Source: an uncultured Pontibacter sp.
Lineage (GTDB): Bacteria; Bacteroidota; Bacteroidia; Cytophagales; Hymenobacteraceae
Assembly: GCF_947492645.1 (NCBI RefSeq)
Contig: NZ_CANLMZ010000006.1
Coordinates: 310,001 to 374,000, forward strand
Length of the DNA stretch: 64,000 bases
Direction of reading: 5' to 3'
Shown here: positions 33,149 to 42,345 of the stretch, one piece after another
Numbering within the stretch: the first letter of the stretch is position 1
Layout: each line of letters begins with the position of its first letter
Translations under genes and position numbers: made by a program
The notes under the pieces: generated by a model
What the model was told of the DNA's origin: nothing
The model's database searches: none
What the model saw: only the letters and a program-made list of their open reading frames with translations

Positions 33149-34504
33149 ATGAATAAGATCTACAGTAAAGCAAAGTTCATCTACTATTACATCGTTAACA
33201 GCATTGGGTTTTATCCCACGCTTATATCCATGACTTTTGCATTGCTGGCGCTTGTTATGCTATATCTGGAAGTGCTTGGCATTAGTAAGGTGTTAAAGGA
33301 TGATCTCCCTTTTGTGATCATAAGCAATAGCGAGACAGCCCGCCTCATATTAAGCTCCATCACAACCGGTATAATCTCGCTTACCGTTTTCAGTTTCACA
33401 ATGGTTATGCTGGTGTTAAACCAGGCCGGCTCTAATTTCACGCCTCGTGTTATTCCTGGGCTTATTTCCTACAAATCAAATCAACGTGTTATGGGCCTGT
33501 ACCTGGGCACGCTTATCTACACCTTGATCATCATGGTGAATGTGCATTCATCGTATTATAGTGTTCCGCTGCCCGGTTTTTCCATTTTCCTGGCCATGTG
33601 CTTCACCATTGTTTGCCTGGGCTTCTTTGTGTACTTCATTCATTCTATTTCGCTGTCTATACAAATAGAAAGTATACTGGAGAGCATTTTTGAAGTAACC
33701 CGAAAGAAATTAAAAGCCGAGATAGAAGAGGCAAAAGAGAAAGGCGGTAAAAGTAGTGCTGTTGAGGGTGGCGTGTGGATTGACTTAAAAAGCCCTAAAA
33801 CCGGTTACCTGCAAAGTATGGAGGAGGAAGAGGTAGTGAAGCTGTGTCGTAAACATGATGTAGTCCTTTGTTTTGAGCAGCCCCTGGGAAGCTTTTTTGT
33901 AGAGGATATTCCGTTTGCGCAGGTAAACAAACCCATCGAAGCCATAGATGATTTTACGGAGCAGCTGTTTGTGCATCTTAACTTTTACAGGGAAGAAAGG
34001 CCGGATGTGAATTACCTTTTCGGATTTAAGCATATCACAGAAAGCGCAGTAAGAGCACTTAGCCCAAGCTTAAACGACCCCGGCACCTGTATCAAGGCCA
34101 TTGATTACCTTACGGCGCTGTTTATACTTCGGATGCAGTTGCCTGACGAGAAGGTACTGTACGATGAATCGGGAGAAGGGCGTGTATTGTTTAAGCATGA
34201 GACTTTCGAAAATGTACTTACGCTTAGCCTGAGCCCTATCAGGTTATATGGCAAAGGAACTAACGTGGTCATCATTCGCCTACTGTTTTTGTTTAGGAGC
34301 ATGTTGGTAAAAGTAAGCGAACACCCGCACCTGAAACCATGCCTGTACAACGAAGCTTTATTGCTGGTGAACGATGTAGATGGGGAGGTAAACAACGCTG
34401 GTGATCGTGAAAAGATTAATGAGCAGCTGCAGGTGCTGAACAGCATGCAGGTGCTGCCACGGCCATTGCCGCTCCTGAGTGTAAATATCCCTGGGCAGAT
34501 TTAA
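33149..34504 (+). CDS. DUF2254 integral membrane protein
   Basis: A 451-aa DUF2254 protein of unknown function. Four hydrophobic segments lie in the first 180 residues (LISMTFALLALVMLYLEVLG, SITTGIISLTVFSFTMVML, LGTLIYTLIIMVNV, FLAMCFTIVCLGFFVYFI). A large soluble C-terminal domain follows with the family motifs ITESAVRALSPSLNDPGT and CIKAIDYL. The family signature TVFSFTMVMLVLNQAGSNFTPR is present. It is followed 43 bp later by the potassium-channel gene on the same strand, so co-transcription and an ion-related role are plausible. Confidence 0.9.
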   Translation: MNKIYSKAKFIYYYIVNSIGFYPTLISMTFALLALVMLYLEVLGISKVLKDDLPFVIISNSETARLILSSITTGIISLTVFSFTMVMLVLNQAGSNFTPRVIPGLISYKSNQRVMGLYLGTLIYTLIIMVNVHSSYYSVPLPGFSIFLAMCFTIVCLGFFVYFIHSISLSIQIESILESIFEVTRKKLKAEIEEAKEKGGKSSAVEGGVWIDLKSPKTGYLQSMEEEEVVKLCRKHDVVLCFEQPLGSFFVEDIPFAQVNKPIEAIDDFTEQLFVHLNFYREERPDVNYLFGFKHITESAVRALSPSLNDPGTCIKAIDYLTALFILRMQLPDEKVLYDESGEGRVLFKHETFENVLTLSLSPIRLYGKGTNVVIIRLLFLFRSMLVKVSEHPHLKPCLYNEALLLVNDVDGEVNNAGDREKINEQLQVLNSMQVLPRPLPLLSVNIPGQI

Positions 34505-34530
34505 TTATATTGCAGGTGTTATTAACTTGT

Positions 34531-34536
34531 AGGAGG
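34531..34536 (+). promoter_or_regulatory. Strong Shine-Dalgarno AGGAGG before the channel gene
   Basis: AGGAGG ends 11 nt before the ATG at 34548. Such a perfect site is unusual in this phylum, where most genes in the window have none. It supports the chosen start and suggests translation as the second gene of a DUF2254-channel unit. Confidence 0.55.
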
Positions 34537-34547
34537 GCTAATTAAGA

Positions 34548-35378
34548 ATGGCTTTAATGAAAGAGGCAAGTCTGCGGAAAAAGATTTACCTGATTATTTT
34601 CGAGGCAGAAACGAAGTACGGTAAGTTTTTTGACGTGATCTTGTTGGTGCTTATACTGGCCAGCGTGATGATTGTGACCCTCGAAAGCGTTGTTAGTTTA
34701 AGAAGGCAATTCCTGCAAATATTTATAACGCTAGAATGGATCTTCACAATTTTATTTACCATAGAATACATCCTGCGTGTGTATAGCTCGCCGAAGCCTG
34801 CACGGTACATTTTCTCTTTTTTTGGCCTCGTAGACTTGCTGTCGATTATCCCGACGTACATGAGCCTGTTTATACTTGGGTCGCAGTATCTGTTGGTGGT
34901 CAGGGTACTGCGTTTGCTGCGGGTGGCCCGTATCTTTAAGCTTACACGTTTTATAAATGAGGGGCAGGTGCTGTCCAGGGCTTTGCGGGCAAGTATGGCT
35001 AAGATACTTGTTTTCCTGGGCGTGGTGCTGACGGTAGTCGTAATCGTGGGTTCCCTGATGTACATTATCGAAGGAGCTAAGAGCGGCTTTACAAGTATAC
35101 CTGTAAGCATTTACTGGACTATTGTAACCCTTACAACTGTTGGCTACGGAGATATTGCCCCACAGTCAGCGTTGGGGCAGATCTTAGCCAGCTTTATCAT
35201 GATTATGGGCTACGGCATTATTGCGGTGCCTACAGGTATTGTATCTGTGGAGTTGGCTAAAACAGAACGGGAGTCTACGTTAAACACGAAAGTATGCCCC
35301 AACTGCAACCAGGAAGGGCATCCCTTTGAGGCACATTACTGCTTTAAGTGCGGCTTCCACTTCCAGGACTTCAGGTAA
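34548..35378 (+). CDS. Voltage-gated K+ channel with C-terminal zinc ribbon
   Basis: A 276-aa six-transmembrane ion channel. The S4 voltage-sensor pattern is LLVVRVLRLLRVARIFKLTRF, with Arg/Lys every third residue. The pore helix leads into the K+ selectivity filter TTVGYGDIAP, followed by S6 (ILASFIMIMGYGIIAVPTGI). After S6 the chain ends not in a large RCK/cNMP domain but in a zinc-ribbon-like CPNCNQEGHPFEAHYCFKCG. The Cys-x2-Cys...Cys-x2-Cys pattern implies a structural zinc. It is in line with the DUF2254 gene upstream and convergent with the racemase-like gene, with only 8 bp between stops. Confidence 0.94.
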   Translation: MALMKEASLRKKIYLIIFEAETKYGKFFDVILLVLILASVMIVTLESVVSLRRQFLQIFITLEWIFTILFTIEYILRVYSSPKPARYIFSFFGLVDLLSIIPTYMSLFILGSQYLLVVRVLRLLRVARIFKLTRFINEGQVLSRALRASMAKILVFLGVVLTVVVIVGSLMYIIEGAKSGFTSIPVSIYWTIVTLTTVGYGDIAPQSALGQILASFIMIMGYGIIAVPTGIVSVELAKTERESTLNTKVCPNCNQEGHPFEAHYCFKCGFHFQDFR

Positions 35379-35386
35379 ACTCTGTT

Positions 35387-36538
35387 TTAGGCTACTACCA
35401 GGCGTGGGATGTTCATGGGCAGGCGTGTCAGGAGTTCGTAGTTAAGCTGCGTGCTTAGCTCAGCAAAAGAGGCAACAGTTATACTTTGATCACCTTGCTT
35501 CCCTAGCAGCACCACTTCATCTCCCTTTGCTACACTTGGTATGTCTGTCACGTCAACTGTGAGGGTGTTCATACTTACAATGCCTGATACAGCGGCGCGC
35601 TGCCCCTTTATCAGCACATGGCCGTGGTTGCTGAGGCTGCGGCTGTATCCCCACGAGTAGCCGACAGGCACAATGGCCAGTACCATGTCCCGGGAGGCCT
35701 GGAAAGACGTGCCATACCCCACATAATCCCCTTTGGCAACATGCTTTAGGCTCATCACGTGGCTCTTCCAGTTTATTAGGCGGTGCAGCGGGTCATGTTT
35801 TTGTTCGCGCTGGCTCATGTAATACGAATAAGTTTCGGGGCTGGGCCAGAAACCATACTGCATAATACCGACTCGCACCAGGTTCATGCGGCTTTGGGGG
35901 TAGCTTATGGTGGCTGCCGACGAGGCTGTATGCAACTGAGCTGCCGTAAATCCGTCAGCCTTGAGCTTTGTTACCTGCTCCCGGAACAGTTGTAGCTGCC
36001 TTGTTACCCTTTCATGGTTTTGCATGCTTTCTGCCCCGGCAAAGTGGGTGCAGATGCCTTTAAGTATAAAATGCTCCTCGTACTCCTGAAGTATAGCTTT
36101 TGCTTCCTCTAAAGCATTTTCTTCAAAGCCCGTTCTGTTCATGCCGGTTTCAAGCTCCAGGTGCACAATAGCTTTCTTGCCTGATGCCTTTGCGGTTTTG
36201 GCTGCTGCCAACAGCCGGTCTTGCTCAAATACGAAAAATTCCAGCTCCTGCCGTATTGCCCATTCCAGCTCGGCATTGTCCAGGTAGCCCATAATCAGAA
36301 CGGTGGCGGGCTGATTGATAACGTGTAGCAGGCGCTGTGCTTCATCGGCACTAAAAACAGAAAAATGGTTTACCCCGCATTGCTGCGCCAGCGTAGCGAA
36401 CGGTTCTATGCCGTGGCCATAGGCGTTGCCCTTTATAACAGACGAAAGCTGAACGTCTGGTCCGATTTCCTGTTTAAGAAAGTTAATGTTGTGTTGAAGT
36501 GCAGATTTACTTATCTCGATATAAGAGCTTTGAAACAT
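35387..36538 (-). CDS. Alanine racemase-like PLP enzyme with altered motifs
   Basis: A 383-aa fold-type III PLP racemase. The cofactor Lys36 is in SSVIKGNAYGHG (usual Alr: VVKANAYGHG). MNRTGFE, the block RVGIMQYGFWPS and the C-terminal LSNHGHVLIKGQRA are conserved. Two hallmark segments differ: GYSWGYSR in place of the usual GYADGYxR (the catalytic Tyr is kept, the Asp is Trp) and VSMN in place of VSMD. It may be a paralogue acting on another amino acid rather than the cell-wall enzyme, which in many Bacteroidota is a MurF-Alr fusion. It starts 5 nt after the M20 gene ends, so the two form an operon. Confidence 0.83.
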   Translation of the reverse strand: MFQSSYIEISKSALQHNINFLKQEIGPDVQLSSVIKGNAYGHGIEPFATLAQQCGVNHFSVFSADEAQRLLHVINQPATVLIMGYLDNAELEWAIRQELEFFVFEQDRLLAAAKTAKASGKKAIVHLELETGMNRTGFEENALEEAKAILQEYEEHFILKGICTHFAGAESMQNHERVTRQLQLFREQVTKLKADGFTAAQLHTASSAATISYPQSRMNLVRVGIMQYGFWPSPETYSYYMSQREQKHDPLHRLINWKSHVMSLKHVAKGDYVGYGTSFQASRDMVLAIVPVGYSWGYSRSLSNHGHVLIKGQRAAVSGIVSMNTLTVDVTDIPSVAKGDEVVLLGKQGDQSITVASFAELSTQLNYELLTRLPMNIPRLVVA

Positions 36539-36543
36539 AGGCT

Positions 36544-37701
36544 TTATAAGTTCATGAGGTCTGAGGCGATAGTATAAAACAGCCTGGCGCCAGCAGGAAT
36601 TATTTCGTCCGGGAAGTCGTAGTGCTGGTGGTGCAGTTGCGCTTGTTCGGGGCCTGCACCCAGGCCAAAAAGCGCCCCTTTGTACTTACCGGTAAAATGC
36701 CCGAAATCTTCAGACCATTTAAACGGGTGTACGGCCTCCTGCACATCTAGTTTAAGCTTTTGCGCTGCTTGTTTTACCGCTGCTATTGCCCCGCTATCGT
36801 TTACCGTAGCCGGAAATTCTTCTACAAAAGAGCTGGTATAGGCTAGTGTATACTTGTCTGATATTTCTTTAACTGTTTCGGAAGCCAGGGACTTTAGTAA
36901 GTCGAGGTCGGCTTGCTGATAGGAGCGGAGGGTCGCCATCACGGTTGCAAAACCAGGATTAGTGCCAAAGGCAATCTCACCTAAGCGGGCATGTATAACA
37001 GTCAGAAGCGTTAAATCGCTAAACCTGTCTTGGTGTTGGGTTATTATTTCGTTTAGCCGAAGTATAAGCGCTGCCATCGCCTGACCGGGGTTTAGGCCAT
37101 TCTCTGGTTCGGCGGCATGCGATGCTTTGCCCTGCAGCGTAATAATCATGCCCGTAGAGGCCGCTGCAAAAGCTCCGTAGCGTACAACAACCTGGTTTTC
37201 GGCATAGCCGGGTAAATTATGCAGCGCATAAACATAGTCCGGTTGCAACGCAGCAAATCTGGGGTCTTGCAGTACTGCGTAAGCGCCCTGTCCTGTCTCT
37301 TCAGCCGGCTGAAACAGAAGTATAACTTTGCCTCTGGCCAGCTGCCTGTGGTGCAGCAGGCTGGCAAGCGCAGCCAGTATAGCCATGTGCCCGTCGTGGC
37401 CGCACTTATGGCTTGTGCCTGCTATTACAGATGTATAATCCAGCTCGTTCGTTTCCTGTATCGGCAAGGCATCTAGCTCAGCCCTGAAAAGTACGGTTGG
37501 CCCACCAGGGGAACGGCCTTTGAAAATGGCAGCAACGCCAGTTCCTCCCAATCCGGTTATTACCTCATCAGGCTTATACTTCTCCAAAAAAGCGACAATA
37601 CGTGCTGCCGTAGAAATTTCTTTACCAGATAGTTCGGGGTGTTGGTGCAGCGCATGGCGTAGCGCTACTACTTTTTCCAGGTTGGGGAGGGGGTGCTGCA
37701 T
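36544..37701 (-). CDS. M20-family amidohydrolase (N-acyl-amino-acid hydrolase)
   Basis: A 385-aa metal-dependent amidohydrolase of the M20D/hippurate-hydrolase group. Visible are LRHALHQHPELSGKE near the start, the metal-binding CGHDGHMAIL, the catalytic Glu pair in LLFQPAEETGQGA, and GKASHAAEPENGLNP. The dimerisation domain interrupts the catalytic domain in the usual way. I chose the ATG at 37701 (MQHPLPNLEKVV); in-frame ATGs at 37728 and a start at 37803 would add residues foreign to the family. It directly precedes the racemase-like gene, so deacylated amino acid could feed the racemase. Confidence 0.9.
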   Translation of the reverse strand: MQHPLPNLEKVVALRHALHQHPELSGKEISTAARIVAFLEKYKPDEVITGLGGTGVAAIFKGRSPGGPTVLFRAELDALPIQETNELDYTSVIAGTSHKCGHDGHMAILAALASLLHHRQLARGKVILLFQPAEETGQGAYAVLQDPRFAALQPDYVYALHNLPGYAENQVVVRYGAFAAASTGMIITLQGKASHAAEPENGLNPGQAMAALILRLNEIITQHQDRFSDLTLLTVIHARLGEIAFGTNPGFATVMATLRSYQQADLDLLKSLASETVKEISDKYTLAYTSSFVEEFPATVNDSGAIAAVKQAAQKLKLDVQEAVHPFKWSEDFGHFTGKYKGALFGLGAGPEQAQLHHQHYDFPDEIIPAGARLFYTIASDLMNL

Positions 37702-37773
37702 AAGTATGGGTATGTACGTTCTGCCCATGACTACGAAGCAAAGGCAGAATGGGTGCCTCAAAACAAAGCGTAA

Positions 37774-37812
37774 CAAAAAAGAAAGTCCCTGCGGGTTTGC
37801 CACAGGGACTTT
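37774..37812 (-). terminator. Terminator of the hybrid-kinase gene
   Basis: AAAGTCCCTG (37782-37791) pairs with CAGGGACTTT (37803-37812). Read on the minus strand, the stem is followed by CTTTTTTG. It lies 22 nt after the stop at 37835. Confidence 0.85.
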
Positions 37813-37834
37813 GCAAATACAATTTGTAAGGTGT

Positions 37835-40800
37835 TTATACTTCTGCTTTCATTTGCTTCAGCACCTTTTCCATAACTTCGTTCAGGTAAGAGATATTGAC
37901 CTTTACATCCTCATAAGCGCCTTCTGTCTTTGCACCGGTTTCTATTTTCCGGATCACATCCTGCAATTTCTCTATGCGGAGGGTATCAATCGTTGACTTA
38001 AGTTTATGTGCGGCGGCGCTTACCCCAGTCCAGTCTTGTTGCTGTTTCTTGGTGTTCAGGTCGGTGAGGGTTTCCGGCACAGTTTCCAGAATCAGGTTCT
38101 TCGTTCGTGTGATAAAGGCTTCGTTGCCCCTCGATATCTTGTACAGCATGCTCAGGTCGTAAAGCGGTTCTGGCGCCGGTTCAGGTTCTGGAGACGCGTT
38201 TTCTGGCGCAACTTCGTTTTTTGTTATAGATTTGTGTGGTAAGGTATTAGCTATGGTTATGTAAAGCTGTTCTTCTTCAAAAGGCTTCGATATGTAAGCA
38301 TTCATGCCGATGCTCAAATATTTTTCTGCATCACCTTTCAGGGCATTGGCGGTTAAGGCAATGATAGGCACCCTGGCCTTCTGTGCATCTGTGCTTGATC
38401 GAATATGCTTTGTGGCATCCAGGCCGCTCATTTCCGGCATTTGTATGTCCATCAAAATCACATCGTAGTTATTCTGTTTGGCCAACTCAACTGCCTCCAG
38501 GCCATTTCTAGCTACATCTACCTCAAAATTCCAGCCCTCCATAATGGATTGAGCCAAGAAGATGTTCACTTCATTGTCTTCTGCCAGCAACACCTTGGTG
38601 CCACTTAGCCCATTAAAGTCGATGGCTTGCTTTTCCTGGTTGTTAAAATCATCGTTTTTATACTTCGGGTAACTTAACTCGAACTTGAAGGTGCTTCCTT
38701 TGTTTTCTTCGCTTTCCACCCAAATGCGGCCTCCCTGCATTTCTACCAGGTTGCGGCATATGTTAAGGCCCAGGCCAGTTCCGCCATACTTGCGTGTCGT
38801 ACTGGAGTAAGCCTGCGAAAAGCCTTCAAATATATACTCTGTCTTATCTGATGGCACGCCAATTCCGGTGTCAGCTACGGCAAACTCAAGCTTTACCATG
38901 TCTTCAGTTTCGGCAAGCACCTTACTGCTTAGCGTAACACTACCAACCTCGGTAAACTTGATCGCATTGTTCAGTAGGTTCAACAGCACCTGGTTTAACC
39001 TGTAGGGGTCTCCAATAAACACTTTGTGCTCTAAAACAAGCGGCTCTATGCGGTAGGCAATCTCCTTTTCTTCTGCTTTGTAGCTTAACGTTTGGTAAGC
39101 CGCTTGTATGGTATCGCTTAACTTAAAAGGGATTTCCTCCAGTTCAAGCCTTCCGGCCTCTATCTTGGCTATATCCAGTATGTCGTTTATAATTACAAGC
39201 AGGTTGTCTGCAGATTGTTGAATAATCTCGATGTAGTTCTGCTGTGTGCTGTTAAGCGGGCTTTTCTTTAACAAGCCGGCCATACCCATAATGCCGTTCA
39301 TCGGCGTACGGATTTCGTGACTCATGTTGGCCAGGAAGTTTTCTTTCACGCGCGCGGATTCCTCGGCTGCTTCTTTAGCGATTTTCAGTTCACGTTCCGC
39401 ATACATTCTGTCCGTTATGTCCTGGGCAATACAGATAATGTAAGGTTCTGTGTCAGCTTCCTCAACCTTGTAGTTTTTATAAAACAGGAATCGCTCCTTG
39501 TTCTCTTTATTCAGTATCGTGAAAATGCCCTCTACAAGGTTTTTAGACTTAAAGTCTTCGAGGTAAGTATTTATGTTGGCATGATGCTTTTCCGGGATAA
39601 AGGATTTCAGGTTGTGGCCCACCATCTCTTCCGAAGTATAGCCCAGCATGTCAAGCATGTGCGGGTTTACCTCCTGAAATTGCCCCTGCATGTTGTGAGT
39701 ACAGAAATAAGCCCGGCTATACTTAATTAAGTCGCGGTACTTTTTCTCGCTGGCTTTCAGGGCTTCCTCTGCCGTTTTACGCTCCGTTATGTCGCGCGCA
39801 GCAGACTGTATCTTTAGTACGTTACCGGCAGCATCCAGAATAGGCTTTATATTCGTCTCCACCCATTGTATGGTGCCATCTTTCCGGATAAACCTGTGCT
39901 GCAACGACACATTAGCGTGTTTTAAAAGATAATCCGGGTTTCCTTTCTGTGCTATAAGGTCCAAATCGTCGGGGTGCACAATTTCCATGGGCATACTGCC
40001 GATAAGCTCTTCCGGATCGTAGCCCAGCAATTCTTTGCAGGCTTTGGAGATATAAATATACTTTCCGTTAGGCTCGTGCAGGCTTATCAGGTCCTTTGAG
40101 TTTTCAGAAAGTAAACGGAACAGTTCTTCGCTTTCCTGCAGGCGCTGCTTTGCGATGCGCTGCTCTGTTACGCTGGTGGCAATAGAGAGTACCTGTACCT
40201 CGCCGTTTGCGGTTAGGATAGGTTTTTTGATCGTGTTTAACCAAATAACCTCGCCGTCAGCCTTGGTAAATTTCTCCTCGAGTTTTATTTCGTGCCCTTC
40301 CTGTATTACCTGCCGGTCTATGTTGCTGTAAAATGTTGCCTCTTCCTTGTTGTTGTACAGCGAATAGGCATTCGTGCCGAGCATCTGCTCTACGGTGCTG
40401 CCAAATAGCTTGGCACTCTCGCTATTAACAAGAGAAAACTTGCCGGCTGCATCCTTAACGAAAATCAAGCTTGGGCTCGTGTCTATTACATGGCGTATAA
40501 ACTCGTTTTTCTCTTTTACCTCTACTGCCGCTTTTCGCTCTTCAGTAGTATCTCTTACGATAGCGAGTACCTCGTTCTCGTTATACTTAATTAAGCGCCC
40601 TTCAAAATAATGCAGGCCACTTTCGAAATCAAGGGCGTACTCCATTTTTTCATGTTGCCCTGTCTCAAGCACCCGCTGCACCATTTCCAGCACCTCGTCG
40701 GCAAGTTTTTCAGATACTACGCTGCTTATGTGGCTCCCGATAATAGAATCAAGCGCAACAAGCAGCTTAAGCTCATCCGCGTTCTTCATGTCCATGTAGT

Positions 40801-42106
40801 AGCCTTCTTTGCTTATAATGAACATCAGATCGGGGATAGCAGCAAGTATGGCGCGGTTTTTTGCCTCGCTTGCTGCAATTTCGTTCTGCGCTTTCCTTAA
40901 ATCGGTTATGTTCAAGCCATGGCCTATCACTAGTTGTACCTCGTTCTTATCATCAAGCACAGGGTTTAAGCGGCGCAAATGGTGTTGCTCGTTTCCTTTT
41001 TTGTCTATTGTTGTTTCTTCAAACTCTACAAGCTTTTTCTGCTCAAAAGTATAGTTAAGGTGCGCTTCCCGTACTTTCATGCGCTCATACGGCACACCTC
41101 TGTAGTTGCTGTAGTCCTTGTTTGTCTTGCCTATAATCCACTTTCGTAATTCAGGATCTCTTACTGCTACAGGGTTTAGGAAAACGTACTGCTGCTTGTT
41201 ATTGTAAACAGCTATATCAGATGGAATATGGTTGAGTATGGATTCGTAGAAGTCTTTCTGGCGTTGCAGTTCCATGCTTTTTTTCCGGAGCACGGTTACA
41301 TCTTCGGCAGAGCCGATAATCTGCTTTACCTGCCCGTCATCCGATCGCTTAAAAACGCTTTCGCGGCAGAACATATTTTTAACGGTTCCGTCTTTGCACC
41401 GCACCTGGTACTCTACCTGCAGCACCTCGCCATCATCAACATGCTGCATGTGCTGCACATGCTTGAATAGCTTTACAGTATCTTGCTGCGATACAAGTGT
41501 TTTAAGCACATGGCGGCTAAAGGTGGTAATGTCTGTGTCGGTATAGCCTAAAACACTCTTCAACTGTTCGTTTATATAAATGCTTCTACGTTCCTGTATG
41601 TCATATATATAGATGATGTTAGGAATAGTGTGGGCTACATTGCGAACAAATTTCCGGATCTCGTGTAAGGTGAGTTCTGCTTTGCTGTGTTTGGTGATAT
41701 CAGAGGCGTAAATGCTGTAGTAGCCTTTTTCTGGTATCGGCAACAGGTGCACGCTGTAAGTTTTGCCGTTCAGGCGTACTTCAAAAGACGCCTTTACTTT
41801 GATGGCAGTTGCCTTGATTTTTGATGAGATGAAACGTTCTAAAGCCTGCCTTCTACTGGAAGGCAGGCTGTTTACAAGCTTTTGCCCGGAAGCATCCATA
41901 AAATGGATCGTTCCTTCGTAAGTGCACCTGATAAATAACGTTGCATCTGAATATGCGTCGTCTTGAAACACCGGGAGGGATTCACGTTGCCTGAAAGCAT
42001 CAATAACCTCAAGCTGAGCTTCTGCCAAGGCTTCAGCAGCATGCCTGGCAGCTTTTTCCTGTTCCAGTTGTTTTCTTAACTCCGCAATTTCCTGTTCTGG
42101 CCCCAT
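37835..42106 (-). CDS. Multi-PAS hybrid sensor histidine kinase with REC and Hpt domains
   Basis: A 1423-aa signalling kinase with no clear membrane segment, so probably cytosolic. An N-terminal coiled coil (residues 3-40) is followed by about seven PAS/PAC modules (about 50-915), e.g. TKHSKAELTLHEIRKFV, then several GKYIYISKACKELLGY-type repeats. The HisKA H-box SHEIRTPMNG has His930. The ATPase boxes are LLNNAIKFTEVG, DTGIGVPSD and GTGLGLNICRN. The receiver domain has Asp1220 in ILMDIQMPEMSG. A C-terminal Hpt domain has His1367 in AAAHKLKST. The whole phosphorelay is thus in one chain. The final acceptor may be the NtrC-type regulator encoded just upstream on the same strand. Confidence 0.95.
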   Translation of the reverse strand: MGPEQEIAELRKQLEQEKAARHAAEALAEAQLEVIDAFRQRESLPVFQDDAYSDATLFIRCTYEGTIHFMDASGQKLVNSLPSSRRQALERFISSKIKATAIKVKASFEVRLNGKTYSVHLLPIPEKGYYSIYASDITKHSKAELTLHEIRKFVRNVAHTIPNIIYIYDIQERRSIYINEQLKSVLGYTDTDITTFSRHVLKTLVSQQDTVKLFKHVQHMQHVDDGEVLQVEYQVRCKDGTVKNMFCRESVFKRSDDGQVKQIIGSAEDVTVLRKKSMELQRQKDFYESILNHIPSDIAVYNNKQQYVFLNPVAVRDPELRKWIIGKTNKDYSNYRGVPYERMKVREAHLNYTFEQKKLVEFEETTIDKKGNEQHHLRRLNPVLDDKNEVQLVIGHGLNITDLRKAQNEIAASEAKNRAILAAIPDLMFIISKEGYYMDMKNADELKLLVALDSIIGSHISSVVSEKLADEVLEMVQRVLETGQHEKMEYALDFESGLHYFEGRLIKYNENEVLAIVRDTTEERKAAVEVKEKNEFIRHVIDTSPSLIFVKDAAGKFSLVNSESAKLFGSTVEQMLGTNAYSLYNNKEEATFYSNIDRQVIQEGHEIKLEEKFTKADGEVIWLNTIKKPILTANGEVQVLSIATSVTEQRIAKQRLQESEELFRLLSENSKDLISLHEPNGKYIYISKACKELLGYDPEELIGSMPMEIVHPDDLDLIAQKGNPDYLLKHANVSLQHRFIRKDGTIQWVETNIKPILDAAGNVLKIQSAARDITERKTAEEALKASEKKYRDLIKYSRAYFCTHNMQGQFQEVNPHMLDMLGYTSEEMVGHNLKSFIPEKHHANINTYLEDFKSKNLVEGIFTILNKENKERFLFYKNYKVEEADTEPYIICIAQDITDRMYAERELKIAKEAAEESARVKENFLANMSHEIRTPMNGIMGMAGLLKKSPLNSTQQNYIEIIQQSADNLLVIINDILDIAKIEAGRLELEEIPFKLSDTIQAAYQTLSYKAEEKEIAYRIEPLVLEHKVFIGDPYRLNQVLLNLLNNAIKFTEVGSVTLSSKVLAETEDMVKLEFAVADTGIGVPSDKTEYIFEGFSQAYSSTTRKYGGTGLGLNICRNLVEMQGGRIWVESEENKGSTFKFELSYPKYKNDDFNNQEKQAIDFNGLSGTKVLLAEDNEVNIFLAQSIMEGWNFEVDVARNGLEAVELAKQNNYDVILMDIQMPEMSGLDATKHIRSSTDAQKARVPIIALTANALKGDAEKYLSIGMNAYISKPFEEEQLYITIANTLPHKSITKNEVAPENASPEPEPAPEPLYDLSMLYKISRGNEAFITRTKNLILETVPETLTDLNTKKQQQDWTGVSAAAHKLKSTIDTLRIEKLQDVIRKIETGAKTEGAYEDVKVNISYLNEVMEKVLKQMKAEV

Positions 42107-42126
42107 CTCGGAAAGGTATTAAATTT

Positions 42127-42134
42127 CAAAGTTA
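42127..42134 (-). promoter_or_regulatory. Promoter -7 box TAACTTTG for the hybrid kinase
   Basis: Exact TAnnTTTG on the minus strand, 21 nt before the ATG at 42106. A TTG lies about 23 nt upstream of it. The kinase therefore probably has its own promoter, separate from the regulator gene. Confidence 0.5.
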
Positions 42135-42181
42135 AGGCTTTTAAGTGTTAAAAGATTCAATTTTAAATTTTGGCGGCAAGA

Positions 42182-42219
42182 TTATACTTTAAAGCCTGCA
42201 TGAAGTTGATAAAGTATAA
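42182..42219. repeat. Inverted pair of the TTATACTTT/AAAGTATAA word
   Basis: Nine-base arms at 42182-42190 and 42211-42219 with a 20-nt spacer, in the gap between the regulator's stop and the kinase start. The spacing equals that of the pair at 14902-14939. Confidence 0.75.
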
Positions 42220-42345
42220 ATATTTTGGCAATTGGTCCGCAGCTGAAAGTTAAAACCGGTAAGTTTGCAAGTATATCAGCTCAGACTTGGCTTGCGGCAA
42301 ATAACGCTTTAAATACCCTGGAACCCTAAGATTCAAAACCAGGTG

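Noticed and set aside
42226..42242. Sigma-54 promoter-like TTGG-N10-GC
   Set aside because: It points to the plus strand, where the next gene is transcribed the other way, and the -12 element lacks TTGC.
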